From NCBI RefSeq assembly GCF_022179525.1, contig NZ_BPQX01000014.1, forward strand, positions 1 to 64,000: a stretch of DNA of 64,000 nt, written 5' to 3'. The stretch comes from Methylobacterium persicinum (lineage in GTDB: Bacteria > Pseudomonadota > Alphaproteobacteria > Rhizobiales > Beijerinckiaceae). The notes under the pieces were generated by a model. It ran no database searches. It was not told the origin of the DNA and saw only the letters and a program-made list of their open reading frames with translations. Position 1 is the first letter of the stretch, and each line of letters opens with the position of its first letter. Shown piece after piece: positions 1 through 8,160 of this stretch. The position numbers and the translations under genes were made by a program.

Positions 1-34
1 GCCCTGGATTGCTTGACTGCGTTCGCAACGTCGG
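1..34. repeat. Partial copy of the 'CCCTGGATTGCTT' inverted-repeat element
   Basis: The left edge begins inside a copy of the short dyad element seen complete at 28085-28176, 43296-43385 and 63247-63328. Only the right arm is present (CCCTGGATTGCTT ... GCGTTCGCAACG); the left arm would lie outside the window. It sits just downstream of the gene ending at 60 on the minus strand. Confidence 0.6.
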
Positions 35-59
35 GTGGGGTTGGGCGCAGAAACGCGCT

Positions 60-401
60 TCACCCCTGCGGCGGGTGCAGCGTCCCGTTGGGGCTGTGGT
101 CGTCGACAGCCTGCGGAAGGGTCTTCGCCAGGGTCGGAAACAGCTGCTCGACGGGGATGCCGAGTTTTGCGGCCATCTCACGGACCTGATCGTTGCCCAG
201 GACCTTCTGGAGATCGTCGGCGGTGATCGGCTCGTTCGGGCCCCGGCCGAGCCAGGAGTTGACCTGCGACTCGTAACCGGAACTCCGGAGCTTATCGAGC
301 AACGCGTTGAGACCCCCGGGCAGCACCTGTTGAATGATGCCGGGTAGGGCCTTCAGGGCCATCTGCTCCAAAGAGCCGCCGAGCGAATCGAAAAGACTCA
401 T
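60..401 (-). CDS. YidB-like DUF937 family protein
   Basis: A 113-residue soluble protein of the YidB/DUF937 family. It has the typical alpha-helical core: a start of the type MSLFDSLGG, a Gly-rich GGLNALLDKLRSSGY segment near residues 30-43, then W49 within an SWLGRGPNEPI stretch and a VLGNDQVREMA helix. Members of this family have no established biochemical function. A second, more diverged member lies 46 bp upstream in the same orientation (448-918), so the two are probably co-transcribed and arose by duplication. There is no signal peptide or membrane segment. The family call rests on motif pattern; the function is unknown. Confidence 0.8.
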   Translation of the reverse strand: MSLFDSLGGSLEQMALKALPGIIQQVLPGGLNALLDKLRSSGYESQVNSWLGRGPNEPITADDLQKVLGNDQVREMAAKLGIPVEQLFPTLAKTLPQAVDDHSPNGTLHPPQG

Positions 402-447
402 GTTCCGTCCTCTACGGGGGCATGATGACCGGGCCCCGGCGACCGTT

Positions 448-918
448 CTACTGTTTTACCTCGGATTCCGGATCGCCAAACATGGTCCGGTGCTCGGTTT
501 CAACGGATTTCAGCTCGCTTCCTTGCGCGGGCTTGCCCACCACCTGGGTGCTGGAGAACACCGGCTGCGGCGTCAGGCGCCCATCCTTGCTCCGGGCCGC
601 GACCGCGGCGGGCAGAAACTCGGCGAGGGCGGTTGCGAGCCGCTCCCGCGGCAGGGAGAGATCCCGGGCGATGCTCTCGGCCACCGGTTCCGGCAGGCAG
701 GCGGCCAGGGCGGGTGCCGGGATGGGGCGCGGATCGATAGCCTGCAGCCAGGAGTCGACCTCCGCCCCGTGGCCTTCCTGCTTCAGGCGGTCGAGGAAGC
801 CTGCGAGGCCGCCGGGATGGAACTTGGCGAAGGCCATGGGGATGTCGCGCCCTCCGACCTCGGCGATCGTCCGCTCCGTCGCCGCCGCGAGGTCGCCCAG
901 CACATCCTTGAGACCCAT
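448..918 (-). CDS. YidB-like DUF937 family protein, second copy
   Basis: A 156-residue relative of the protein at 60-401. The shared core is GGLAGFLDRLKQEGHG followed by EVDSWLQAID, which aligns with GGLNALLDKLRSSGY...NSWLG in the neighbour. The C-terminal third (about residues 110-156) is polar and low in predicted structure, and has no counterpart in the shorter copy. It is the upstream gene of a two-gene minus-strand unit. No catalytic residues are recognisable. The function is unknown; the family call is good because the WL motif and the preceding Gly-rich helix are both kept. Confidence 0.75.
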   Translation of the reverse strand: MGLKDVLGDLAAATERTIAEVGGRDIPMAFAKFHPGGLAGFLDRLKQEGHGAEVDSWLQAIDPRPIPAPALAACLPEPVAESIARDLSLPRERLATALAEFLPAAVAARSKDGRLTPQPVFSSTQVVGKPAQGSELKSVETEHRTMFGDPESEVKQ

Positions 919-1039
919 CGCTCACCTCACCCTTCCGTGTCGACTCACCGCCTAGGTCGGGCGCTGGACAGGGCCGGCAAGCGTGTGCGACGCGATTGCC
1001 GGGCAGGACCCCCCGAAACGGTGAACGGAGCGACGCGAC

Positions 1040-1939
1040 ATGGCCGAAGCCGGTTCCGACCAGCACCTGCGCGCCGGCGTGCTCGACGTGGCCTACCGTG
1101 AGACCGGGCCGGCGGACGGGCCGCCCGCAATCCTGCTCCACGGTTTCCCCTACGACATCCAGGCCTGCCTGCCCGCGGCGGAGAGGCTTGCGGGCCGAGG
1201 CGTCCGCTGCCTCGTGCCGTACCTGCGGGGATACGGCCCGACGCGTTTCCTCGACGACGCCACGCCCCGGTCCGGTGAACAGGCGGCGCTGGGCGCGGAC
1301 CTCCTCGCCTTCATGGATGCCCTCGGCATCCATCAGGCAGTGCTGGCAGGCTACGATTGGGGCGGACGGGCAGCCTGCGTCGTCGCGGCCCTTTGGCCGG
1401 AAAGGGTGCGGGGGCTGGTGTCCTGCGGCAGCGGCTACAACCTGCACGACGTGGCCCGGTCCGGTCGCCCGGCCGCGCCCGAGTCGGAGAGCCGGCTCTG
1501 GTATCAGTATTACTTTCATACCGGGCGCGGCCGGGCGGGGCTCACCGAGAACCGCGCCGGGATCGCCGAACTGCTGTGGCGGCAATGGTCGCCGCACTGG
1601 GATTTCGACGCGGCGACCCTCGCCCGCACGACAGCCTCGTTCGACAACCCCGATTTCGTGGAGGTGGTGATCCACTCCTACCGGGTGCGCTACGGCGTCG
1701 TGCCCGGCGACCCGGCCTATGCGGCGATCGAGGAGCGCCTCGCCGCCCAGCCCAAGATCGGCGTGCCGACCATTGTCCTCGAGGGGAGCGATGGCGGAGT
1801 CTTCCCCCCGAAATCCGACGACGGCGACGCGGTGCGGTTCAGCGGCCCCTACCGCTACCGCCGCCTGCCGCGCATCGGCCACAACGTCCCCCAGGAGGCG
1901 CCGGAGGCGTTCGCGCAGGCTGTGCTCGATCTGATGTGA
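1040..1939 (+). CDS. Alpha/beta hydrolase, epoxide hydrolase-like
   Basis: A 299-residue alpha/beta-hydrolase. The oxyanion loop HGFPYD is near residue 34, the nucleophile elbow GYDWGG near residue 108, and the likely catalytic His is in the C-terminal GHNVPQE. The elbow has Asp where esterases and lipases have Ser. In this superfamily Asp nucleophiles are typical of epoxide hydrolases and haloalkane dehalogenases, so an esterase activity is unlikely. A cap region with aromatic residues lies between the elbow and residue 230. The substrate cannot be read from the sequence. The gene stands alone on the plus strand between minus-strand genes. Confidence 0.85.
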   Translation: MAEAGSDQHLRAGVLDVAYRETGPADGPPAILLHGFPYDIQACLPAAERLAGRGVRCLVPYLRGYGPTRFLDDATPRSGEQAALGADLLAFMDALGIHQAVLAGYDWGGRAACVVAALWPERVRGLVSCGSGYNLHDVARSGRPAAPESESRLWYQYYFHTGRGRAGLTENRAGIAELLWRQWSPHWDFDAATLARTTASFDNPDFVEVVIHSYRVRYGVVPGDPAYAAIEERLAAQPKIGVPTIVLEGSDGGVFPPKSDDGDAVRFSGPYRYRRLPRIGHNVPQEAPEAFAQAVLDLM

Positions 1940-1955
1940 GGGCGGTCGCCCGCGC

Positions 1956-2153
1956 TCAGGCGGCCGTCAGCTGCGTCAGGTCGGCCCCCGCCGAAAGCCG
2001 TTCGGAGACGTCGGGAATCTCGACGGCCACGATCCGCCCCTGCGCGTCGAAATCGACCACGAACCCGGGGCGCACCTCCTCGCTCTCCGCGACAGGGGCG
2101 TCGGCGAAGCGGATATACAGGGCATCGGCCTCGGCATCGTACCGCGACTTCAC
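1956..2153 (-). CDS. DUF2283 family small protein
   Basis: A 65-residue protein that matches the DUF2283 pattern: a start with YDAEADALYIRF, then a VVDFDAQGRIVAVEI strand pair. It starts at ATG 2153 and overlaps the end of the DUF4258 gene by four bases, so the pair is translationally coupled with DUF4258 first. DUF2283 genes often lie next to DUF4258 or RelE-like genes, which suggests an antitoxin-like role, but this has not been shown for this pair. It has no DNA-binding motif that I can see. Confidence 0.8.
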   Translation of the reverse strand: MKSRYDAEADALYIRFADAPVAESEEVRPGFVVDFDAQGRIVAVEIPDVSERLSAGADLTQLTAA

Positions 2154-2401
2154 GAGGGGCGCCTCCGGCTACGGTCGAGGAAGGCAGTCACGATATGTGC
2201 GCCTTCGAGCGTCGGGACATATATCTCACGCAGAACCCGACCGTCGCGCTCCGGGACCGTCCGATAGGCCCTGACCCGTTCGGGATGCGTTGCATCCGGC
2301 TCGATCGTCTCCGGGGCGATCACAGTTCGCTCGATCCATGCCCGGTCGATTCCGCGCTCCGCCATGACATCCATGGCATGGGCGCCGTAGGTGATTCGCA
2401 C
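2150..2401 (-). CDS. DUF4258 domain protein, possible RelE-like toxin partner
   Basis: An 83-residue protein with the DUF4258 signature: an early His in TYGAHAMDVMAERGI, and a C-terminal strand set with VLREIYVP and HIVTAFLDR. DUF4258 is grouped with the BECR (barnase/EndoU/colicin E5/RelE-like) ribonuclease fold, hence the toxin suggestion. I place the start at GTG 2401 because a GGAGG lies five bases upstream of it; an in-frame GTG at 2443 would add 14 residues of unlikely sequence. The downstream DUF2283 gene overlaps by ATGA. The toxin role is inference. Confidence 0.75.
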   Translation of the reverse strand: MRITYGAHAMDVMAERGIDRAWIERTVIAPETIEPDATHPERVRAYRTVPERDGRVLREIYVPTLEGAHIVTAFLDRSRRRPS

Positions 2402-2441
2402 CGCCACCTCCGTGGTTGACGAATCATTAAGAGGCGGACGC

Positions 2442-2462
2442 ACGTTTCATCGGAGCAAACGT
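2442..2462. promoter_or_regulatory. Dyad ACGTTT-N9-AAACGT between divergent genes
   Basis: A perfect 6-bp inverted repeat with a 9-bp spacer lies in the 165-bp gap between the DUF4258 gene (minus) and the CitE-like gene (plus). Its size and position fit an operator for a dimeric regulator. No regulator is identified, and a dyad of this size can occur by chance. Confidence 0.25.
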
Positions 2463-2566
2463 CAGCTTATCCGCCGGAGACCGAAACGGCACGAAAGCAC
2501 AGCTTTACCTGAGCGGAGCGAGTGCCATAACGCCCTGACGAGGAACGCCAGAGCCGAAGGCCCGCC

Positions 2567-3616
2567 ATGAAACTGCCCCGCCGATTCTTCCAGCCCCTGG
2601 CCACCGGCGCGCCGGCTCCATTCCGGGACCTGCCCGTGAAGCTGGAACGGATGATCCACTTCGTGCCGCCCCACAACGACAAGGTCCGCGCCCGGGTGCC
2701 GGAACTGGCCGGCACCGTCGACGTGGTGCTCGGCAACCTGGAGGACGCCGTCCCCGCCGACCAGAAGGAGGCGGCCCGCAAGGGCTTCGTCGCCATGGCC
2801 CAGGCGACCGACTTCGCCGCCACCGGCACCGGCCTTTGGACCCGGATCAACGCCCTGAATTCCCCGTGGATTCTGGACGACCTGTTCACCATCGTCGCCG
2901 AGGTCGGCGACAAGCTCGACGTGGTGATGGTGCCCAAGGTCGAGGGTCCGTGGGACATCCACTACATCGACCAGCTCCTGGCGCAGCTCGAAGCCCGCCA
3001 CGGGGTGAAGAAGCCGATCCTCGTCCACGCCATCCTCGAAACCGCCGAGGGCGTCGCCAACGTCGATGCCATCGCCTGCGCCTCGCCGCGGATGCATGGC
3101 ATGAGCCTGGGGCCCGCCGACCTCGCCGCCTCCCGGGGCATGAAGACTACCCGCGTCGGCGGCGGCCATCCGGATTACCGGGTCATCGCCGACCCCGCCG
3201 GGGATGCCCCCCGGGCCAGCGCCCAGCAGGATCTCTGGCACTACACCATCGCCCGGATGGTCGATGCCTGCATGGCCAACGGCATCAAGGCGTTCTACGG
3301 CCCATTCGGCGACTTTTCGGATCTGGCCGCCTGCGAGGTCCAGTTCCGCAACGCCTTCCTGATGGGCTGCGCCGGAGCCTGGACGCTCCACCCGAGCCAA
3401 GTGGCGCTTGCCAAGAAGGTCTTCGCGCCAGACCCGGCCGAGGTCGCCTTCGCCGCCCGGATCGTCGCCGCCATGCCCGATGGCACCGGCGCCGTGATGC
3501 TCGACGGCAAGATGCAGGACGACGCCACGTGGAAGCAGGCCAAGGTCATCGTGGACCTCGCCAAGCTCGTCGCGGCGAAGGATCCGGATCTGGCGAAGGT
3601 GTACGATCTGGGGTGA
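2567..3616 (+). CDS. CitE/HpcH-family CoA ester lyase, malyl-CoA lyase-like
   Basis: A 349-residue enzyme of the HpcH/HpaI aldolase, CitE subfamily. The sequence shows the family's TIM-barrel landmarks: [11 protein letters not shown] (metal-binding acidic residues) near residue 63, a catalytic Arg in [19 protein letters not shown] with the conserved metal-binding Glu region, an IEAR-type strand replaced by [10 protein letters not shown], and [16 protein letters not shown]. These enzymes cleave or form malyl-CoA or related beta-hydroxyacyl-CoA esters. In methylotrophic alphaproteobacteria they serve the serine and ethylmalonyl-CoA pathways. Whether this one is a lyase or a malyl-CoA thioesterase cannot be settled by eye. 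It is not in an operon with other serine-cycle genes here. Confidence 0.8.
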   Translation: MKLPRRFFQPLATGAPAPFRDLPVKLERMIHFVPPHNDKVRARVPELAGTVDVVLGNLEDAVPADQKEAARKGFVAMAQATDFAATGTGLWTRINALNSPWILDDLFTIVAEVGDKLDVVMVPKVEGPWDIHYIDQLLAQLEARHGVKKPILVHAILETAEGVANVDAIACASPRMHGMSLGPADLAASRGMKTTRVGGGHPDYRVIADPAGDAPRASAQQDLWHYTIARMVDACMANGIKAFYGPFGDFSDLAACEVQFRNAFLMGCAGAWTLHPSQVALAKKVFAPDPAEVAFAARIVAAMPDGTGAVMLDGKMQDDATWKQAKVIVDLAKLVAAKDPDLAKVYDLG

Positions 3617-3643
3617 ACCCAGGCGCCCTTGTCCCACCCAGGA

Positions 3644-3751
3644 CCTCATCCTGAGGTGCCCGCGTCAGCGGGCCTCGAAGGAGGGCTCTCGCAAGCTCTG
3701 CGATCCCTGGAACTCTCCTTCGAGGCGGCTTCGCCGCACCTCAGGGTGAGG
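3644..3751. repeat. 108-bp palindromic repeat, CCTCATCCTGAGG family, copy 1
   Basis: Terminal inverted arms CCTCATCCTGAGGTGC and CACCTCAGGGTGAGG enclose inner arms CCTCGAAGGAGGG / CTCCTTCGAGG. The same element, of nearly equal length, occurs at 31088-31195 and 44220-44326. Here it fills the gap between two convergent genes (CitE-like ending 3616, ROK ending 3803). It has no coding capacity of its own and is probably mobilised or copied like REP/BIME elements. Confidence 0.85.
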
Positions 3752-3802
3752 TAACGAGTGGGAGGGTACCTGCGGATCGGGCGATGCGGGTAGCCCCAGG
3801 TT

Positions 3803-4723
3803 TCACACCGTCTCCGTCCCCCACAGCCATGCGGCGCCGCGCACGCCGGAATCGTCGCCGTGCTGGCTGGCGCGGACGGGGGTGTCGAACGCGTCCGAGA
3901 AGATGTGCGGGCGCATCGCCTCCGGCAGGCCGGCAATCAGCTCGGGGATGCGCGAAAGCCCGCCGCCGATCACGATCACGTCCGGGTCGAGGACGTTGAC
4001 CACCTGCGCCGCCGCCCGGCCGAGCCGGTCCAGGTGGCGGGCCAGGGTCGCGCGGGCGGCGGCATCGCCGCCCCGGGCCGCCTCGACCACCGCCTCGGCG
4101 GTCATCCCGCCCCCGTGGTGCCGGGCGTGGTCCGCCGCCAGGGCGGGGCCGGAAGCCCAGGTCTCGATGCAGCCGCGGCGGCCGCAATAGCAGGTCGGGC
4201 CGGGCCGCTCGTCGTCCCGGGGGGCCGGCAGCGGGTTGTGCCCCCATTCGCCTGCGATGCCGTTGCGACCGGCATGAAGCCGCCCCTCGATGGCAAGGCC
4301 CGAGCCGACCCCGGTACCGAGGATGATGGCCCAGACCACCCGGGCCCCCGCCCCTGCCCCGTCCGTCGCCTCCGAGACGGCGAGGCAATCGGCGTCGTTG
4401 GCGACGCGCACCTCCCGCCCCAGCCGGACGCCGAGATCGGTGCCGAAGGCGTGGCCGATGAGCCAGTGCGAGTTGGCGTTGCGGACGCGGCCGGTGGCCG
4501 GGGACAGGCTGCCCGGCATGCCCACGCCGACGCTGCAGGGCCGCCCGGCCTCCCCTTCGAGGGTCAGGGCCAGATCCGCGACGGCCTGGAGGGTGGCGCC
4601 GTAATCACCCCGCGGGGTAGCCACCCGGCCCTGGGCGAGCCGGCGCCCATCCCAGTCGAGCACGACCCCGGCGATCTTCGTCCCGCCGAGGTCGATCCCG
4701 AGCCGAGCCTGTGGCGATCTCAT
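3803..4723 (-). CDS. ROK family sugar kinase
   Basis: A 306-residue ROK-family kinase without the N-terminal helix-turn-helix of ROK repressors, so an enzyme rather than a regulator. The phosphate motif [13 protein letters not shown] is at residues 10-22, the catalytic region is NANSHWL and NDADCLA, the GTGVGSG glycine loop follows, and the zinc-binding [10 protein letters not shown] lies near residue 178. Typical substrates are glucose, fructose, N-acetylglucosamine or N-acetylmannosamine; the sequence does not decide. The start codon overlaps the stop of dctA by ATGA, so the kinase is translated from the same mRNA as the transporter. A dicarboxylate carrier and a sugar kinase are an unexpected pair. 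Confidence 0.9.
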   Translation of the reverse strand: MRSPQARLGIDLGGTKIAGVVLDWDGRRLAQGRVATPRGDYGATLQAVADLALTLEGEAGRPCSVGVGMPGSLSPATGRVRNANSHWLIGHAFGTDLGVRLGREVRVANDADCLAVSEATDGAGAGARVVWAIILGTGVGSGLAIEGRLHAGRNGIAGEWGHNPLPAPRDDERPGPTCYCGRRGCIETWASGPALAADHARHHGGGMTAEAVVEAARGGDAAARATLARHLDRLGRAAAQVVNVLDPDVIVIGGGLSRIPELIAGLPEAMRPHIFSDAFDTPVRASQHGDDSGVRGAAWLWGTETV

Positions 4724-6093
4724 TCTGCTGCAGCGACCTTGGTGTCGGTCGGCATCGGCGCAGGGGTGTTGTCGGTCACGGCCGTGCCGATGGCGACGGG
4801 GTTGGCCATCACCTCGTTGAGCTTATTCCGGTCGAGCTCGCCTTCCCAACTCGCGACGACGACACAGGCCACGCCGTTGCCCACTAGGTTGGTCAGCGCG
4901 CGGCACTCGGACATGAACTTGTCGATGCCGAGCACCAGGGTCATCGCCGCCACGGGAACCGGGTTGTTCGGGATCGCCGACAGGGTTGCCGCCAGGGTGA
5001 TGAACCCCGCCCCGGTGACGCCGGAGGCGCCCTTCGAGGTAAGCATCGCCACGAGGATGATCGTCGCGTACTGGCCGATGGACAAATCCGCCCCCACCGC
5101 CTGCGCCAGGAACAGGGTGGTGAGGGTCATGTAGATGTTAGTGCCATCGAGGTTGAACGAGTAGCCCGTAGGCACCACGAGTCCGACGACCGAATCCGAC
5201 GCACCGAGGCGGCGCATCTTGGTCATCATGTGCGGCAGCACCGTCTCGGACGACGAGGTGCCGAGCACGATGAGCAGTTCGTCCTTGATGTAGGCCAGGA
5301 ACTTCAGGATCGAGAAGCCGGCCAGCCGCGCGATGGCGCCGAGGACCACCAGGACGAAGAGCGCCGAGGTCAGATAGAAGGTCGCGACGAGTTGGCCGAG
5401 GTCGTAGACCTTCTGAATGCCGTACTCGCCGATGGTGAAGGCCATCGCGCCGAAGGCGCCGATGGGTGCGAGCTTCACGATGATGCCGATGATCCGGAAG
5501 AAGATCTGCCCGGCGGTGTCGATGGCGCTGCTGACGGCGGCCGTCTTCTCGCCGAGCCCGGTGACGACGCAGCCGGTGAGGATCGAGACGAGGAGCACCT
5601 GCAGCAGGTCACCGGTGGCGAAGGCGTCGAAGAAGCTCTTCGGGATCAGCGCCATGATGTGGGCGACGGTCGAATCGGAGGCGGCCTTGCTCGCGTAGCT
5701 CGCGACCTTGCTCGCATCGAGCTTCGACGGGTCGGCATGGAAGCTGGCGCCAGGCCGGATGACCTCGCCGACCAGGACGCCGATGAGCAACGCCAGGGTG
5801 GACACGACCTCGAAATAGACGAGGGCCTTGAGGCCCACCCGCCCGACCTTCCTCAGGTCGCCGATCGAGGCGATGCCGTGGACGATGGTGCAGAAGATGA
5901 TGGGCGCGATCATCATCTTGATGAGGCCAATGAAGGCGTCACCGAGCCACTTCAGAGATTTGCCCGTCGCGGGATCGTACCAACCGAGCAGGATGCCGAG
6001 CGCGATCGCGATCAGCACCTGGATGTAAAGCACCTTGTACCATGGCTCCTTCGGAGCGGCGGTCGTTCCCGTGGCGTGGATCGCCTGAGCCAT
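4720..6093 (-). CDS. dctA: C4-dicarboxylate/proton or sodium symporter, DctA family
   Basis: A 457-residue inner-membrane symporter of the DAACS family. It has about eight membrane segments plus two re-entrant loops. The family motifs are all present: [12 protein letters not shown] (serine-rich re-entrant loop), [12 protein letters not shown] (ion and substrate site), [13 protein letters not shown], and the late [14 protein letters not shown] with its conserved Arg. DctA imports succinate, fumarate and malate; glutamate carriers in the family are the alternative. A strong ribosome site (GGAGGAAG) lies ten bases before the ATG at 6093. The ROK kinase gene follows with a four-base overlap. Confidence 0.9.
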   Translation of the reverse strand: MAQAIHATGTTAAPKEPWYKVLYIQVLIAIALGILLGWYDPATGKSLKWLGDAFIGLIKMMIAPIIFCTIVHGIASIGDLRKVGRVGLKALVYFEVVSTLALLIGVLVGEVIRPGASFHADPSKLDASKVASYASKAASDSTVAHIMALIPKSFFDAFATGDLLQVLLVSILTGCVVTGLGEKTAAVSSAIDTAGQIFFRIIGIIVKLAPIGAFGAMAFTIGEYGIQKVYDLGQLVATFYLTSALFVLVVLGAIARLAGFSILKFLAYIKDELLIVLGTSSSETVLPHMMTKMRRLGASDSVVGLVVPTGYSFNLDGTNIYMTLTTLFLAQAVGADLSIGQYATIILVAMLTSKGASGVTGAGFITLAATLSAIPNNPVPVAAMTLVLGIDKFMSECRALTNLVGNGVACVVVASWEGELDRNKLNEVMANPVAIGTAVTDNTPAPMPTDTKVAAAE

Positions 6094-6340
6094 TCTCTAC
6101 TTCCTCCGCGCGATTCCGCGCGCGTCTCCCCGTTCGTGACACGCTAGCCGGCTTTGGCGGCCATCTCAACGCCGGCTCCGTAGTCCCACCCGGGCCAACC
6201 ATGACAAAAACCTGTCGATTCCGCCTCAGCGCCCGTCTCACCCGACGCGGTGATCGGTCACTTTAAGACGGGGCTCGCGCGAAGCTTCGTCCATGCCGGA
6301 ACGTGCCGCCGCGGCCCCGCGTCAGCTTCCGGTGAGCGTC

Positions 6341-6772
6341 ATGTCAAAGTCGTTCCGTCTCCGCGTCGGCCTGTTCGGCGCGGTCGTCGCCTTGGGCCTC
6401 CCGGCGCTTCCGGCTAGTGCGGGCGTCGTGGCCCGCATCGACCAGTCGCACCAGCGCATGCGCGTCTTTGTCGATGGCATGCCGGCCTATGAATGGCCCG
6501 TCTCGACGGCGAGGCGCGGGTTCGTGACCCCGAACGGGGCCTACAGGGTCGGACGGATGGCGACGATGTGGCGGTCGCACAAGTATCATGGCGCACCGAT
6601 GCCGCACGCCATGTTTTTCCGGGGCGGCTACGCCATTCATGGCACCTATTCCGTCGGCTCCCTCGGGCGGCGGGCGAGCCACGGCTGCATCCGCCTCTCA
6701 CCAGGCCATGCGGCGACGCTGTTCCGCCTCGCCCGGGACTATGGCGGGGCTGCCGTCGTCATCAGGAACTGA
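6341..6772 (+). CDS. L,D-transpeptidase (YkuD domain), exported
   Basis: A 143-residue exported YkuD-type protein. I take ATG 6341, which gives a proper signal peptide (basic MSKSFRLRV, hydrophobic GLFGAVVALGLPAL, cleavage near PASAG); an upstream ATG at 6293 would bury the signal. The catalytic signature HGTYSVGSLGRRASHGCIRL is complete, with the active Cys in SHGCIR. Such enzymes form 3-3 crosslinks in peptidoglycan or attach proteins to it in the periplasm. The protein is almost nothing but the catalytic domain, with no LysM or peptidoglycan-binding module. Confidence 0.9.
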   Translation: MSKSFRLRVGLFGAVVALGLPALPASAGVVARIDQSHQRMRVFVDGMPAYEWPVSTARRGFVTPNGAYRVGRMATMWRSHKYHGAPMPHAMFFRGGYAIHGTYSVGSLGRRASHGCIRLSPGHAATLFRLARDYGGAAVVIRN

Positions 6773-6775
6773 AAA

Positions 6776-6797
6776 GGCCGGCGCGCGGGCGCCGGCC
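6776..6797. terminator. Bidirectional intrinsic terminator
   Basis: A 9-bp perfect stem (GGCCGGCGC / GCGCCGGCC) with a 4-base loop is flanked by AAAA on the left and TT on the right. It lies between the convergent ends of the L,D-transpeptidase gene (6772) and the CYTH-like gene (6823), so it can serve both strands. Confidence 0.7.
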
Positions 6798-6822
6798 TTC
6801 GAACGTCGTCCTGGATCGGGCG

Positions 6823-7842
6823 TCAGCCCTGGGTCTGGGTCCGGCGGGGACGGACCGTCCAGCGCTCGAACACCGCGCTCGGATCTTCCTGCTTTTCCGG
6901 CTGGCCCGGGTTCTGGTGGATCGCCGCGCCGAGGGCCGCCGAAAGGCTCTCGATCACGTCGTCGATCCGGGCGTCGCCGTGCACGGCCTCGGCGGGCGTG
7001 CCGTTGGCGGAAGAACCCACCGCGTGGGCCGGCTGGCCATGGTCTTCGGCGTGGGCCGCCTCGTGATGGGCGATGTCCTGATGCACCTCTTCAGGCGCGG
7101 GCTCGTGGTGGATCGCCTCGGGGGCGGGAGTTGGGATCTCCGCCAAGGCCGGAACGGGCTCGGGGGCGGGCGGGACCGGCGCGGGGGCGAGAACCTCCGG
7201 CTCGGGGGCCGGGCGCGGAGCCTCGGGTGCCGGCCCGGTCGCCGCCGGGCGCCGGAGGGCGCCGCTGAGGCCGTCCGTCCCCTCCGTCGAACGGGACGAG
7301 GCGCCGTAGCGGCCGAAGCCGAAGCGCGGCTCGATCAGGTCGAGCACGGCGTCGAGGGCGGCGTTGCTGAGGGACGTCTCGGCCGCGGCCGGCACGCCCT
7401 GGATCGCCAGGGCGGCGCGCTCGAAAGCGCCCTCGTTCGTGACCTCGCGGCCGAACCATGCCGGCGCCTGATAGGCTCCTGCCTGCGCGCCGTCGTCGAA
7501 GGCGACGCTCACCAGATCGAGGCTGCCGGGCGACACGTAGCGGTCGATCAGGATCTCCCGGCCGCCCGCGGTCAGGGTGGTCCGGTCGTAGGCCGCCTTG
7601 CCGGGGCAGACGTCCAAGAGGGCGTCGCCGTGGGCGCGGGGCACGTCGGTGCGCTCCTCGACACCGTTGTTCACCAGGACGAGCTGGCATGCCTGGCCGT
7701 CCACCCGGACGAAGGAATTGCGGCCGCCCTGGGGGGCGAAATGGCCTTCCGTGATCCGGCTGCTACCCCGTTCCTTGCGGATCAGGCGGACGAGGGCCGG
7801 CGCGACGAGGAACCTGCGGGTTGTGCTCATGGACTGTTTCAC
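6823..7842 (-). CDS. Degenerate CYTH-domain protein with Pro/Ala/Glu-rich tail
   Basis: A 339-residue protein. Residues 8-150 follow the CYTH/triphosphate tunnel fold in order: RRFLV near residue 9 (where active members have ERKFLV), ITEGHF (for IRQGYL), LVLVNNG (for LTVK), ERTDVP (for RxExE), ILIDRY (for the VDxF strand), LVSVAF (for EVEF), and PAWFGREVT at 127-135, the clearest family hallmark. The N-terminal ExExK motif and most tunnel acidic and basic residues are missing, so triphosphatase activity is unlikely. Residues about 205-330 are Pro/Ala/Glu-rich with a His-rich patch (EAIHHEPAPEEVHQDIAHHE). The function is unknown; a binding role is my inference. Confidence 0.7.
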   Translation of the reverse strand: MKQSMSTTRRFLVAPALVRLIRKERGSSRITEGHFAPQGGRNSFVRVDGQACQLVLVNNGVEERTDVPRAHGDALLDVCPGKAAYDRTTLTAGGREILIDRYVSPGSLDLVSVAFDDGAQAGAYQAPAWFGREVTNEGAFERAALAIQGVPAAAETSLSNAALDAVLDLIEPRFGFGRYGASSRSTEGTDGLSGALRRPAATGPAPEAPRPAPEPEVLAPAPVPPAPEPVPALAEIPTPAPEAIHHEPAPEEVHQDIAHHEAAHAEDHGQPAHAVGSSANGTPAEAVHGDARIDDVIESLSAALGAAIHQNPGQPEKQEDPSAVFERWTVRPRRTQTQG

Positions 7843-8160
7843 TCCTCACGCCCGGCCCGGCCCGATGCCCGGAACGGCCGATTGGTCCGGTCACTTTCGA
7901 CGCACCGAGTTAAGGGCAAGTCGAGAGAACGGATCGGCGGGTATCGAACTTCACAGTGCCGCCGAGAACTCGGGCCTGATTGTCCCGCTCGACGGCTCAG
8001 GATTAACGATACCTCGTATAAGTAAAGCGACTACGCAAAATGATGCCGAAATCAAGGCGGAATGCGGAGGGTGGGCGGGGGCCGGGGCGCTCTTTCCCCA
8101 TGATCCCCGCACACCGTCCGGCTTTTCCCCCGGCAGGCGTCGCGCCTTAGCCGACCCGCG
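7843..8160. other. 318-bp intergenic region, no gene seen
   Basis: This gap lies upstream of the CYTH-like gene and downstream of msrB, both on the minus strand. It holds a patch of lower GC around 8000-8045, which may carry the CYTH-gene promoter, and a G/C-rich stretch at 8070-8140. I see no open reading frame with a convincing start, no RNA gene and no repeat shared with the rest of the window. Confidence 0.5.

Noticed and set aside
500-1882. Long minus-strand open frame over the hydrolase gene at 1040-1939
   Set aside because: The product is low-complexity and lacks any family pattern, while the plus-strand hydrolase has all its motifs; it is a GC-rich shadow.
3644-3751. Palindromic repeats as CRISPR repeats
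   Set aside because: Copies are tens of kilobases apart, not in an array with spacers, and no cas genes are in the window.
6297-6322. EcfG-type promoter before the L,D-transpeptidase gene
   Set aside because: GGAAC-N17 is present but the -10 reads CGTC rather than CGTT.
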